Part shown: positions 51,371 through 60,502 of the stretch, in pieces
Layout of the letters: every line of letters starts with the position of its first letter
Numbering within the stretch: position 1 is the first letter of the stretch
NCBI GenBank assembly: GCA_963720695.1
Contig: CAVRGG010000003.1
Span: forward strand, 248,001 to 312,000
DNA length: 64,000 nucleotides
Source of the DNA: UBA668 sp963720695
Lineage (GTDB): Bacteria > Actinomycetota > Acidimicrobiia > Acidimicrobiales > Ilumatobacteraceae
Direction: 5' to 3'
Made by a program: the position numbers and the translations under genes
The notes under the pieces: generated by a model
Databases searched by the model: none
What the model was told of the DNA's origin: nothing
The model's input: only the letters and a program-made list of their open reading frames with translations

Positions 51371-51787
51371 TCAGGGTGTCGTGTCCGAGGGAGCGCTGCG
51401 TTCCACGACGGACGCAGCGATGCGCTCCACGAGCACCGGGATCTCTGAGAGGAGCGATCGAAACAGGCCCGTGTCGATGGCCCCCACCACCACCGCGGAA
51501 CGGGCGATGACGGTGGCGTTCCTGCGAACGTCGTCGAGGACCCCGAGCTCGCCGACGTAGTCGCCCGCCCCCAGCGTCGCCAGCACGTTGCCGTCGCGGA
51601 CGATCTCGACCTCGCCCTCGAGGACGAGCACGAACTCGTGACCCCAGCTCCCCTCCTTGATGACAGCCTTCCCCGGCTTCACCCGTCGTTCGATGACCGT
51701 GCCTGCCACCGCCTCGAGTTGACGCTCGGACAGTCCGGCGAACAGCGGCATGGTCGCGAGCAGGGCATCGAGCGAGTTGTCGTCCAT
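51371..51787 (-). CDS. Cyclic nucleotide-binding domain protein
   Basis: 138 residues, one CNMP domain without an HTH. The cup-like beta-roll is seen in LFAGLSERQLEAVAGTVIE, KAVIKEGSWGHEFVLVLEGE and the phosphate-binding cassette GDYVGELGVLDDVRRNATV, where the arginine and glutamate contacting cAMP/cGMP are present. Could act as a small cNMP-binding adaptor. It lies between the kinase and the PspC/LiaF gene, suggesting membership of this stress cluster. Confidence 0.85.
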   Translation of the reverse strand: MDDNSLDALLATMPLFAGLSERQLEAVAGTVIERRVKPGKAVIKEGSWGHEFVLVLEGEVEIVRDGNVLATLGAGDYVGELGVLDDVRRNATVIARSAVVVGAIDTGLFRSLLSEIPVLVERIAASVVERSAPSDTTP

Positions 51788-51922
51788 GGCAGCGCATCGT
51801 ACGGGAGCGACGGAACCCTCGGTGCACCCCTCAGCGGTCAGGGTCGAACCAGGGTCGGTCCCCGATGGCACGGACGCCGCACGCGCCGATGATGAAGGAC
51901 GCACAGGGAAGGAACTGCGACC

Positions 51923-53181
51923 ATGAGTACCCAGATGACCGACAACCCCCACGACCACGACCACGACCACGACCAGGACCAGGACCGGCCTCGCCGCGGC
52001 TGGCGGGACACCCCTGTCTCGCGACTCCCGAAGGGTGGGCCCGAAGGCGGTCGGCTCGGAGGCGTCGTCGCCGGCGTGTCCCGCGCCTACGGCTTCGACC
52101 TGCGGACCACCCGCATCGCGGTCGCCATCGCAACGCTCGTGCTGCCGGTGCTCGCCGTCGTGTACGTCGTGGCGTGGATGGTGCTGCCCGCCACGCCCGA
52201 GGCCGCACAGCCACTGGAGGACCTGATCCGCGATCGGCGGCGGCTGCCGCTCCTCATCGCCATCGGGCTCGTCATCGTCTTCGGAGGGATCGGTTCCTTC
52301 GGTTCGTGGTTCGTGCTGCGCGGCGTGCCGTGGGGTCTCGCTCTCATCGCCGTCGGCGTGGTGCTCTGGGTGAACGCGGGGCACGGCGGCACGTCTCCAC
52401 GGCCGCCCTCGCCCCCGTCGACGGGCACCCCCTCGCGGGCACCTCGTCGGGCACCTCGTCGTCGGGCCCGACCGGTTTCGCGCCGCCCACCGGTGAACGC
52501 GCCACCGGTGCCACGCCCCTCACCGGTTCGACATCGGTGATGCCGAACACCACCTCCACGTCCAGTCGATCGGTTCGGCGCCGCCTCCCCATCGGCAGCA
52601 TCGGCGTGGGGCTGGCCGTGCTCTACGTCGCCGTCGCCAGCGCTGCGGAGGCGATCGGATGGTGGGACGCGACCGCCCTGTGGGTGATCGTCACCGCGCT
52701 CGCCATTGTGATGGTGGCCCTCGTGGCCAGCACCATCGTCAACCGCAGTTGGTGGCTCCCCGTCCCGCTGGTCCTCCTCGCCGGTGCGACCACGATGCTC
52801 TGCATCGCCCAACCCGACCTCGATGGCGCGACCGGTACCCGCAGGCTGCATCCCACCACCGTCGCCGCCGCGGAGCAGACGCAACACCTCGCGGCCGGCA
52901 ACCTGGAGATCGACCTCCGTGACGTCCCCCACTCGGGCGACGTCCACGTCACCGCCGAGGTGGGCATGGGTCTCCTGCGTGTGTTCGTCCCCGCCGGCGC
53001 CGATCTGCACCTGATCACCGACGTCGGGATGGGCAACGTGCGGCTCGACGGCCACGAGATCGTCGACGGTGTCCGCCAGCAGGACACGCGCGACGTGTCC
53101 GCCCGCAGCGAGCCCTCGGAAGGCACCTTCGTCCTCGACCTGCGCGCCGGCATGGGCAGCATCTCCATCGAGACCGTCTGA
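51923..53181 (+). pseudogene. PspC-domain protein with LiaF-like C-terminus, frameshifted
   Basis: The N-terminal frame (from 51923) has an acidic/His-rich start, a PspC domain (GGVVAGVSRAYGFDLRTTRI) and membrane segments up to WVNAGHGG. The C-terminal frame continues with HVSTAALAPVDGHPLAGTSS, further membrane helices (52600-52810) and a LiaF/cell-wall-response domain (EIDLRDVPHSGDVHVTAEVG, MGNVRLDGHEI). In the overlap the downstream frame has the high-GC third positions expected of coding sequence, while the other frame turns into R/P-rich junk, so one gene with a one-base loss at about 52382-52392 is likely. A two-gene reading is possible: the first frame ends at 52540 with TGATG, which could start a separate 213-residue product. 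Confidence 0.75.
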
Positions 53182-53223
53182 TCCGAGACGACATCGAGCG
53201 GACCTCGGCGTAGGGTCGGTTGC

Positions 53224-54213
53224 ATGACGAACCCGAACATCCGCATGGGACTCCAGATCCCCTCGTTCACCTACCCGGGCGTCGGCCCGGCCGATCTCTT
53301 CGAGCGCATCGCCGCCATCGCCGTCACCGCCGAGGACAACGGCTTCGACAGCGTGTTCGTGATGGACCACTTCTACCAGTTGCCACTCATCGGTCGCCCC
53401 GACGAGAACATGATGGAGGCCTACACCCTCCTCACGGCCCTCGCCGCACGCACGCAGTCCGTACGACTCGGCTGCATGGTCGGCGGCATGACGTATCGCA
53501 ATCCGGCCCTCCTCGCCAAGACCGTCACCGGGCTCGACGTCATCTCCAAGGGTCGGGCGATCTGGGGCATCGGCGCCGGCTGGTTCGAGCAGGAGCACGA
53601 CGACTACGGCTTCGAGTTCGGCACGTTCACCGACCGGTTCGAGAAGCTCGAAGAGGGGTTGCAGATCGCGAAGAGCATGTTCGTGAACGACACCACCACG
53701 TTCGAGGGCAAGTGGTTCCAGGTGAAGAACGCCCTCAACGTTCCCAAGCCGGTGCAGGCCGGCGGTCCCCCTGTGCTGATCGGTGGCAGCGGCGAGAAGA
53801 AGACGCTGAGAATGGTCGCCCAGTACGGCGACGCCTGCAACGTGTTCGGCGACGCCACTCAGATCCGCCACCTGATGGACGTGCTCGACGGGCACTGTGC
53901 CCGGCTGGGCCGCGACCCGAAGGAGATCTGCCGTACCCGCCTCGGCACGCTCATCCTCGGGCGCTCGATGGACGAGGCGCAGGCCAAGTTGACCGCCCGC
54001 CTGGGCGGGGCACGTGTCGAGGATCTTCCCGCCGATCTGCAGGCGCGAGTCCGCGGCCAGTTCATCGTCGGCGATCCCGACACCGTCACGGAACGGATCA
54101 ACGGCCTGCTCGACGCAGGGCTCGACGGGCTCATCTTCAACCTCACCGACGCCCACGATCTCGATGCCGTCGCGTACGCGGGCGAAATCGTTTCGGGCAT
54201 CATGAAGGGATGA
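53224..54213 (+). CDS. LLM-class (F420-type) oxidoreductase
   Basis: 329 residues. NIRMGLQIPSFTYPGVGPAD, DNGFDSVFVMDHFYQLPLIG, QSVRLGCMVGGMTYRNPALL, AKTVTGLDVISKGRAIWGIG and GGPPVLIGGSGEKKTLRMVA are family features. The start of the molybdopterin oxidoreductase overlaps its stop (ATGA), so the two enzymes are made together. Third LLM gene in the window. Substrate unknown. Confidence 0.9.
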   Translation: MTNPNIRMGLQIPSFTYPGVGPADLFERIAAIAVTAEDNGFDSVFVMDHFYQLPLIGRPDENMMEAYTLLTALAARTQSVRLGCMVGGMTYRNPALLAKTVTGLDVISKGRAIWGIGAGWFEQEHDDYGFEFGTFTDRFEKLEEGLQIAKSMFVNDTTTFEGKWFQVKNALNVPKPVQAGGPPVLIGGSGEKKTLRMVAQYGDACNVFGDATQIRHLMDVLDGHCARLGRDPKEICRTRLGTLILGRSMDEAQAKLTARLGGARVEDLPADLQARVRGQFIVGDPDTVTERINGLLDAGLDGLIFNLTDAHDLDAVAYAGEIVSGIMKG

Positions 54214-56243
54214 CGTCGCACCTCGTCCTGGGGACCTGCCACCACGACTGTCCCGACAGTTGCGGCTGGCAGGTCACCACCGAAGCGGGTCGAGCCGTGC
54301 AGTTGCGCGGCAACCCGGCGCATCCGTTCAGCAAGGGCGAACTGTGCCCCAAGGTGAACCGCATGCTGGATCGCGTCTACAGCCCTGATCGTGTCCTGCA
54401 TCCCCTGCGCCGAGTCGGACCCAAGGGCGAAGGTCGCTTCGAGCAGATCACGTGGACCGAGGCGCTGCAGGAGATCGGTGATCGGTTCCGGTCGATCATC
54501 GCCGAGCACGGCTCAGAGGCGATCATGCCGTACGTCAGTGCCGGCAACCAGAGCCTGCTGGCGTTGATGTTCGGCGAACGGTTCTGGCACCACCTCGGAG
54601 CCACGCGCGTCACCGGCGCGTTGTGCGGTGCGACCGCGGGTGCCGGCGCGGCCACCACGAACGGCACCGGCAAGGGGCTCGACCCGAGCGAGATGCTCCA
54701 CAGCAAGCTGATCATCCTGTGGGGCACCAACACCCGCCTGACCAACCGGCATCTGTGGCCGACCATCGAAGCGGCTCGCGCCGACGGCGCGCAGGTGATC
54801 GTGATCGACCCGTTGCGCACCATCACGGCCGACTCGGCCGACTGGTTCCTGCAACCGCTCCCAGGTACCGACGTCGCCCTCATGCTGGCGATCATGCACG
54901 TCCTCATTCGCGACCACCTGGTCGACCGGGAATGGGTCGATGCGCACACCCTCGGGTTCGACGAGCTCGCTGCGCACGTCGCCGAGTGGACGCCCTCGCA
55001 CGCGGCGGAGGTGTGCGGCATCGACGCGGCCGACATCGAGCGGCTCGCAATCCTCTACGGCACCATCCGGCCGTCGGCGATCCGCACGCTCATCGGTGCC
55101 GAGCACCACGAGCACGGTGCGATGTTCTTCCGCACCCTCGCCTGCCTACCGGCGCTGGTCGGTGCCTGGCGCGACCGCGGCGGTGGCTTCGCGCGCAGCG
55201 TCGGGGTGTGGGGCAACGGCGTGGTCGACGGGGTCCGGCTGACCCGACCCGACCTGCTCGCCGGCCGCACGCCGCGAGAGGTCGTCATGCCCGAACTGGC
55301 CCGAGCGCTCACCGATCGCTCGATGTCGCCACCGTTGAAGGCCGTCGTGATGATCGGCGTGAACGCGATGGTGTCGGTCCCCGACACCGAACTGCTCCGT
55401 CGTGGCCTGATGCGCGACGACCTGTTCACCGTGGTCCACGATCAGTTCATCACGGACACCGCGCAGTACGCCGACCTGATCCTTCCGGCGACCACCCAGA
55501 TCGAGGCACTCGACGCGACGAGCTCGTGGGGACACCTCTACCTCGGATGGAACGAGCCCGCCATCGAGCCCCTCGGTGAGGCCGTCAGCAACGCCGAGCT
55601 GCACCGCCGTCTCGCCGGGGCGATGGGCTACACCGAGCCGGCGCTGTTCGACGACGACCTCACCGTGCTCCGCGAGATCCTGCCCGACGTCGACCTCGAC
55701 GCGCTCCGCGCCGATGGGTTCGTCCGCGTCCCGTACCCCGCCGACGGCCGACCCTTCGGCGACGGGGTCTTTCCCACCGCGTCCGGGCGGGTGGAGTTGC
55801 GCTGCGACGACCTCGCCCACATCGGGCAACCGGTGCTGCCGACCTATGAACCGCCGACCGAGCGCCCCGACGGCGAGCATCCCTTCGCCCTCCTCACGCC
55901 CAAGCAGCACACCAGGTTCCTCAACAGCAGCTACTCCCACCTGCCCAAACACGGTCCAGCGGAGGGCAGTCCGTTCGTGGAGATGGTCGCGTCCGATGCC
56001 GAGCGGCTCGGCCTGCACGACGGTGCCATCGCCCGTGTGCACAACCGTCGTGGCTCGCTGGAGCTGCCCGTGAAGATCACCGAACGCCTGCGACCGGGTG
56101 TCGTCGCGGTGCCGTGGGGCTGGTGGGCGCACCAGCACACCGACGGTCGTGTCGCCAACGCACTGACCAACGCGACGCTCACCGACTGGGGCGGCGGCGT
56201 CGCCTACTACGACACGGCGGTCGCCGTCACCCGGGCGGAATAG
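54210..56243 (+). CDS. Molybdopterin-dependent oxidoreductase with [4Fe-4S] cluster
   Basis: 677 residues, DMSO-reductase superfamily. Cluster ligands C10-x3-C14-x3-C18-x27-C46 (CHHDCPDSC ... ELCPK). Then KGEGRFEQITWTEALQEIGD, GALCGATAGAGAATTNGTG (a non-Ser/Cys molybdenum-ligand region), ILWGTNTRLTNRHLWP, TDTAQYADLILPATTQIEAL and PFALLTPKQHTRFLNSSYSH with C-terminal molydopterin-binding VHNRRGSLELPVKITERL. No signal peptide or twin-arginine start, so cytosolic. The electron donor or acceptor is unknown; coupling to an LLM enzyme suggests they serve one pathway. Confidence 0.92.
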   Translation: MTSHLVLGTCHHDCPDSCGWQVTTEAGRAVQLRGNPAHPFSKGELCPKVNRMLDRVYSPDRVLHPLRRVGPKGEGRFEQITWTEALQEIGDRFRSIIAEHGSEAIMPYVSAGNQSLLALMFGERFWHHLGATRVTGALCGATAGAGAATTNGTGKGLDPSEMLHSKLIILWGTNTRLTNRHLWPTIEAARADGAQVIVIDPLRTITADSADWFLQPLPGTDVALMLAIMHVLIRDHLVDREWVDAHTLGFDELAAHVAEWTPSHAAEVCGIDAADIERLAILYGTIRPSAIRTLIGAEHHEHGAMFFRTLACLPALVGAWRDRGGGFARSVGVWGNGVVDGVRLTRPDLLAGRTPREVVMPELARALTDRSMSPPLKAVVMIGVNAMVSVPDTELLRRGLMRDDLFTVVHDQFITDTAQYADLILPATTQIEALDATSSWGHLYLGWNEPAIEPLGEAVSNAELHRRLAGAMGYTEPALFDDDLTVLREILPDVDLDALRADGFVRVPYPADGRPFGDGVFPTASGRVELRCDDLAHIGQPVLPTYEPPTERPDGEHPFALLTPKQHTRFLNSSYSHLPKHGPAEGSPFVEMVASDAERLGLHDGAIARVHNRRGSLELPVKITERLRPGVVAVPWGWWAHQHTDGRVANALTNATLTDWGGGVAYYDTAVAVTRAE

Positions 56244-56283
56244 TCGCCACGCCATCACCGCAGGTGAGGGGTAGCCTTGCCGA

Positions 56284-57525
56284 ATGGCAGGGGAGCTGAT
56301 CTACGCATTTCGAATCATGCGCCTGCCGCTCCTCGACGCCGGTGGGGCCGTCATCGGTCGCGTCGACGACATCGTCATCATCCCTGGTGGGCGCGGCGGC
56401 CTGCCCCGCGTGCTCGGATTCGTCGCCACCAGCCAGCGTCGCCGCATCTTCGTCAACGCCGGTCGCATCATCTCGCTCGACAGCGACGGTGCTCGGCTGC
56501 GCAGCTGGGACGTCGACCTCAACCCGTTCAAGCCCAAGCCCGGTGAGATCCTGGTCGGGCGCGACCTCATCGACAAGAAGTTCGGCGACGAGACCGTCAG
56601 CGACATCGCCCTGCGTGCGGCGAGCGACGGCAAGCAGAACTACTGGGAGCCGGCCAAGGTCCGCCTGGCCCGCCGCAGCGCCCTTCGGCGGCGCCCCAGC
56701 TACCGCCTGATCGACATCACCGAGCTGCCGTCGCTGTTCACCAGCGTCGCCGGCGCCGAGATGGCCGCCGAGGCCGCTCGGTTGCGCGACATGCACCCCA
56801 GCGACGTCGCCGGCGTGGTGCGCGCACTCCCGCTCGCACAACGCAAGCAGCTCGCCGAGGCGATGGACGACGAGCGCCTGGCCGACCTCCTCGAGGAGCT
56901 GCCCGAGGCGGAGCAGCTGCGCATCATCGAGGGCCTCGACATCGAGCGACTGGTGAACGTGCTCGAGGAGATGGAGTACGACGATCTCGCCGACCTCCTC
57001 GCCGAGATGCCCGGCGAGCAGCGGACCCGCGTGCTCGATGCGATGGATGCCGAGGACGCCGACGTCATGCGTCGACTCCTGGCGTACGAAGAGGGCACGG
57101 CCGGTTCGTTGATGACGCCCGACATCGTCATCCTCGGTCCCACCGCCACGGTGGCCGAGGCACTCGCCGAGATCCGCGACCCCGACTGGCTGGTGAGCAT
57201 CGCCGCCCAGGTGTTCGTGGTCCAACCGCCGTACAAGCCGCCGACCGGCGCGTACCTGGGTGTCGTTCACTTCCAGCGACTGCTGCGCGAGCCGCCGTCG
57301 ATGGAGATCGGCAACTGCATCGACCAGGAGCCCACGATCACGCCCGACATCCTCGAGCGTGAGGTGGCCGAACGGCTCGCCAGCTACAACCTGCTGTCCC
57401 TGGGGGTCTGCGACGAGGCCGGTCACCTGCTCGGCGCGATCACGGTCGACGACGTGCTCGATCGCACACTGCCCACCGGGTGGCGGCAACGCAGGCGGGT
57501 GAGCTCAGGGGCGGTGCCGCGATGA
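56284..57525 (+). CDS. PRC-barrel/MgtE-N/CBS protein without channel
   Basis: 413 residues, cytosolic. A PRC-barrel-like N-terminus (about 10-75: RLPLLDAGGAVIGRVDDIVI), a MgtE intracellular N domain (about 165-275: HPSDVAGVVRALPLAQRKQL, LEELPEAEQLRIIEGLDIER, LAEMPGEQRTRVLDAMDAED) and a CBS pair (about 280-400: GTAGSLMTPDIVILGPTATV, LLSLGVCDEAGHLLGAITVD). It lacks the transmembrane magnesium channel of MgtE. Starts the MgtE-N/DUF1003/DinB run; the next gene overlaps by four bases. Confidence 0.9.
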   Translation: MAGELIYAFRIMRLPLLDAGGAVIGRVDDIVIIPGGRGGLPRVLGFVATSQRRRIFVNAGRIISLDSDGARLRSWDVDLNPFKPKPGEILVGRDLIDKKFGDETVSDIALRAASDGKQNYWEPAKVRLARRSALRRRPSYRLIDITELPSLFTSVAGAEMAAEAARLRDMHPSDVAGVVRALPLAQRKQLAEAMDDERLADLLEELPEAEQLRIIEGLDIERLVNVLEEMEYDDLADLLAEMPGEQRTRVLDAMDAEDADVMRRLLAYEEGTAGSLMTPDIVILGPTATVAEALAEIRDPDWLVSIAAQVFVVQPPYKPPTGAYLGVVHFQRLLREPPSMEIGNCIDQEPTITPDILEREVAERLASYNLLSLGVCDEAGHLLGAITVDDVLDRTLPTGWRQRRRVSSGAVPR

Positions 57526-58037
57526 AGCGCCGCGAAGATCTCACCACCCCCCGCCAGGCCCGTCGGCTCGGCGTCCACTACGACCCGGAAGCATTCGGCC
57601 AGTTCAGCGAGTCCATCGCTCGCACCCTCGGTACCGCACGGTTCCTGGTGGTGCAGACCGTCATCGTCGCCATGTGGATCGCGCTCAACGTCGCATCGGT
57701 GGCGTTGCGCTGGGACCCGTACCCGTTCATCCTGCTCAACCTGGCGTTCTCCACCCAGGCCGCGTATGCCGCGCCCCTCATCCTGCTCGCTCAGAACCGG
57801 CAGGAGCAGCGCGACCGGATGACCACCGACAACGACCGCCGCGTCGCCGAGCGCACCCAGGCCGACACCGAGTTCCTCGCCCGAGAGATCGCGAGCGTGC
57901 GACTCTCGCTCGGCGACGTGCCCACCACCAACGATCTCGAGGACCACTTCGAGCGGTTGACCGCGGCGGTGGAGCGGATGTCGGCGCGCCTCGACGAACT
58001 CGAGGTGCAGCGACAGAAGGAACTGCCCGAGCAATGA
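57522..58037 (+). CDS. DUF1003 membrane protein
   Basis: 171 residues. Two membrane segments (VVQTVIVAMWIALNVASVAL and the FILLNLAFSTQAAYAAPLIL stretch), then DUF1003-typical AQNRQEQRDRMTTDNDRRVA and a long coiled-coil-like C-terminus (LEDHFERLTAAVERMSARLD). DUF1003 proteins are often encoded next to MgtE-N proteins, as here. Function unknown, perhaps ion or magnesium homeostasis. Its start overlaps the previous stop and its stop overlaps the next start. Confidence 0.9.
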   Translation: MKRREDLTTPRQARRLGVHYDPEAFGQFSESIARTLGTARFLVVQTVIVAMWIALNVASVALRWDPYPFILLNLAFSTQAAYAAPLILLAQNRQEQRDRMTTDNDRRVAERTQADTEFLAREIASVRLSLGDVPTTNDLEDHFERLTAAVERMSARLDELEVQRQKELPEQ

Positions 58038-58561
58038 CCACGCGACGACTCACCGACGTCGTGCTCCAGGGCCTCGACAACGCGTGGGAGCCGCTCGCCG
58101 AGCGCACGGCCGGCCTCACCGACGACGAGTTCCTGTGGGAGCCCGTGGCCGGTTGCTGGTCCGTCCACCCCGACGAGTGGGGTGGCTGGACGGCCGACTG
58201 GGCCGACCCCGATCCCGTGCCCGCACCGGTCACCACCATCGCCTGGCGCACGTGGCACATCGCCGTCGACGCGCTCGACAGCTACTCCGAGCGCCTGTTC
58301 GGGCTCACCGGCACCGGCCTGTCGGGGACGTCGTGGGTCGGCGACTGGTCCACGGCCAAGGATCTGCTCGCCGCTTCGTGGTCGGTGTTCCGTTCCGGTG
58401 TCGCCGACTGGGGCGACGAGTGGTTCGCCGCGTTGGGCCCGGCATGGGGCCCCTTCGGTGAGCAGTCCCGGCTCGATCTCGTGGTGCACGCCCAGCGCGA
58501 GATCATCCACCACGGTGCCGAGATCGCACTGCTCCGCGACCTCTACGCCGCCCGGGCGTGA
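58034..58561 (+). CDS. DinB-family protein
   Basis: 175 residues, helical bundle. Features include VVLQGLDNAWEPLAERTAGL, EFLWEPVAGCWSV, TTIAWRTWHIAVDALDSYSE and QREIIHHGAEIALLRDLY; the spaced histidines fit the metal-binding triad of the DinB/YfiT superfamily, which includes mycothiol-dependent enzymes. Whether it uses mycothiol is not known, though mshA is present. Overlaps DUF1003; convergent with the frameshifted hydrolase, seven bases away. Confidence 0.85.
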   Translation: MTTRRLTDVVLQGLDNAWEPLAERTAGLTDDEFLWEPVAGCWSVHPDEWGGWTADWADPDPVPAPVTTIAWRTWHIAVDALDSYSERLFGLTGTGLSGTSWVGDWSTAKDLLAASWSVFRSGVADWGDEWFAALGPAWGPFGEQSRLDLVVHAQREIIHHGAEIALLRDLYAARA

Positions 58562-58568
58562 CCCGGCG

Positions 58569-59437
58569 TCATTCGCCGAGCACGTGCTGGACGAGTTGCA
58601 GCGTCGCCTTGGCGTAGTCGTCGGGTGAGGTGAGCGTGCAGAGATGGTCGTCGGCGACCTCCACGACGCGGGCGTGCAGCGCATCCGCGAGCGCTCGTTG
58701 CTTGCGCGGCCAGACGAGATGGTCGCGGGTGGTGACCATCGACCCTGCGGGCACTCCGAGCAGGTGCGCCCACGGTGCTGCGTCGTAACGACCCAGCGAC
58801 TGGCCCGCCTGCACGATCGCGAACGAGTCGTTGCGGTGCAGTTCGCTCGCCATCCACGGCACGTACGGCGCGAGGTTGGCTCGACGGGGCCGAGCAGACG
58901 TCGCATCCCCCATCGCATCCAGCGCGGGTAGACCTGCGAGCGCAGCAGCCAGCCGAGCACGTGGACGGTCTTCCACTCCCACCGCTCGTACCACTTCGCC
59001 CGCCACTCGAGCGCGGTGGCCTGGACGACGAGTCCCCGCACCAGGTCGGGATGGCGGCGGGTGAGCAGCAGGCTGATCGGCCCGCCCATCGAGTAGCCCA
59101 CGGCGACGACCTTGTCGATCCCGAGTCCACGCACGAGCAGCGCAGCGTCGTCGGCGGCGTCGGTCAATTCGAAGCGCTTCGGACTGCGCAGTCCGCGGCC
59201 ATGTCCGCGATGGTCGATGGCGATGAACGAATAGTCGGCGGCGAGCGTCTCGTAGGCGGTGAAGAACTGCAGGTCCGCACTGGCGGTCCACCCGTGCAGC
59301 AGCAGCAGTGTCGGTGCATCGGGGTTCGGGTGCTGGTGGTGGCGGTAGAAGACCTCACCTCGGCCCGGCAGCACCATCGTGCGGCCCGGCGGCAACCACG
59401 GCATCACCATCTGTTCGTCGGTGGGGGTCCGCGCCAT
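58569..59437 (-). pseudogene. Alpha/beta hydrolase, frameshifted
   Basis: The N-terminal frame (from the ATG at 59437) has RGEVFYRHHQHPNPDAPTLL, LLHGWTASADLQFFTAYETL, FIAIDHRGHGRGLRSP and the serine nucleophile elbow in VVAVGYSMGGPISLLLTRRH, up to MRRLLGPV. The rest (NLAPYVPWMASELHRNDSFA, GVPAGSMVTTRDHLVWPRKQ, VVEVADDHLCTLTSPDDYAK) continues in the next frame to 58569. A single-base change at about 58876-58890 would restore one protein of about 289 residues. Either a recent inactivation or an assembly error. Confidence 0.78.
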
Positions 59438-59446
59438 GCCCACAAG

Positions 59447-60502
59447 TTACCAGCTGGTAGCTCTTCCGAGTCCGGTGAACTCCTGCACCTTCACACCCAG
59501 TGACGTGGTGTGATGCAACAGATCCAGCGCATCGACGGCGTCATCGCCGAGGGCATGGACGCCGGCCGCGAGTCCGACCCGCGCCACACGCGCCACGGTC
59601 GTCGCGCACACCGCGGCGGCCACGTCGGCCGTGCGGGCCGCCGCGCCGGCGATCACGGTGAGCCGCTCGCCGGACGCGACCGCGCCGCGGGCCTCGACCC
59701 GAACCGCGCCGAGGTCGCCGGTGGCGTGGGGCGGAGTGAGCATCGGCAGACGGGCGGTGAGCCGGTCGCGGCGCGTCGCCGACACGCGCGCCGAGATCCG
59801 CGATGCGGTGGGAAACGACCGGTGCAACAAGAGCGGATCGCTGAGGGCTGCCCGATAGCAGTCGTTGGCCTCGACCGGCTCGGGGAACCAGACGAGGTCG
59901 CGGCCGCTGCCGCTGGGACGCTCGATCCACTCGCCGTCGTGCCATCCGACCGCGGTCTGGCCGAGCGCATCGTGGTGCTGGCGCGCGCAGGCCGGGCCGG
60001 CCGTGCCGTGGATCGCGACGTGCAGCTCGTCGAGCACGTCCAACTGCGAGGCGAGGTAGCGGGCGAGCAAACCCGACAGCCCGGGGGCCATCCCGGCCCC
60101 GATCACGAGCGCCGAGTCGCGGCGACGGGTGAGGTCCTCGAGGTCGAGCATCTCGCGGGTGTCATCGAGGTCGTCGCTCAGGCTCACCACGGACGTGCCT
60201 TCGCGCAACAGGGTGATGGCCAACTCGGCGTGGGGCGCCGGCTGGCACAGCGCGACGACGTCGCACTGGATGAGCTCCTCGACCCGATCCACCACCACCG
60301 CCCGCGCCGGACGCGCCGCCGCGACCGCGACACTGCGAACGACGTCGAACACGGCGACACGAAACCCGGCGGCCACGAGGTGGCTGACGACTCGGCTGCC
60401 GGTGACACCGCAACCGACCACGCCGACGATGGGCGCTTCAGCCGACGGATCGACGGACGGATCCGCGGCAGCATCGGCGGCGACCGACGAGGGGTCGGTC
60501 AT
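59447..60502 (-). CDS. NAD(P)-binding dehydrogenase-like protein (saccharopine dehydrogenase/DapB-like N-terminus)
   Basis: 351 residues. Rossmann motif IVGVVGCGVTGSRVVSHLVA after an acidic, alanine-rich 25-residue leader; DVVALCQPAPHAELAITLL and VIGAGMAPGLSGLLARYLAS (glycine-rich catalytic-domain motif) follow, with DELHVAIHGTAGPACARQHH. This layout fits Gfo-like or saccharopine-dehydrogenase-like oxidoreductases. The substrate is unknown. It is the second gene after a 44-residue small protein, overlapping by four bases, and its stop is 9 bases before the hydrolase start. Confidence 0.75.
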   Translation of the reverse strand: MTDPSSVAADAAADPSVDPSAEAPIVGVVGCGVTGSRVVSHLVAAGFRVAVFDVVRSVAVAAARPARAVVVDRVEELIQCDVVALCQPAPHAELAITLLREGTSVVSLSDDLDDTREMLDLEDLTRRRDSALVIGAGMAPGLSGLLARYLASQLDVLDELHVAIHGTAGPACARQHHDALGQTAVGWHDGEWIERPSGSGRDLVWFPEPVEANDCYRAALSDPLLLHRSFPTASRISARVSATRRDRLTARLPMLTPPHATGDLGAVRVEARGAVASGERLTVIAGAAARTADVAAAVCATTVARVARVGLAAGVHALGDDAVDALDLLHHTTSLGVKVQEFTGLGRATSW

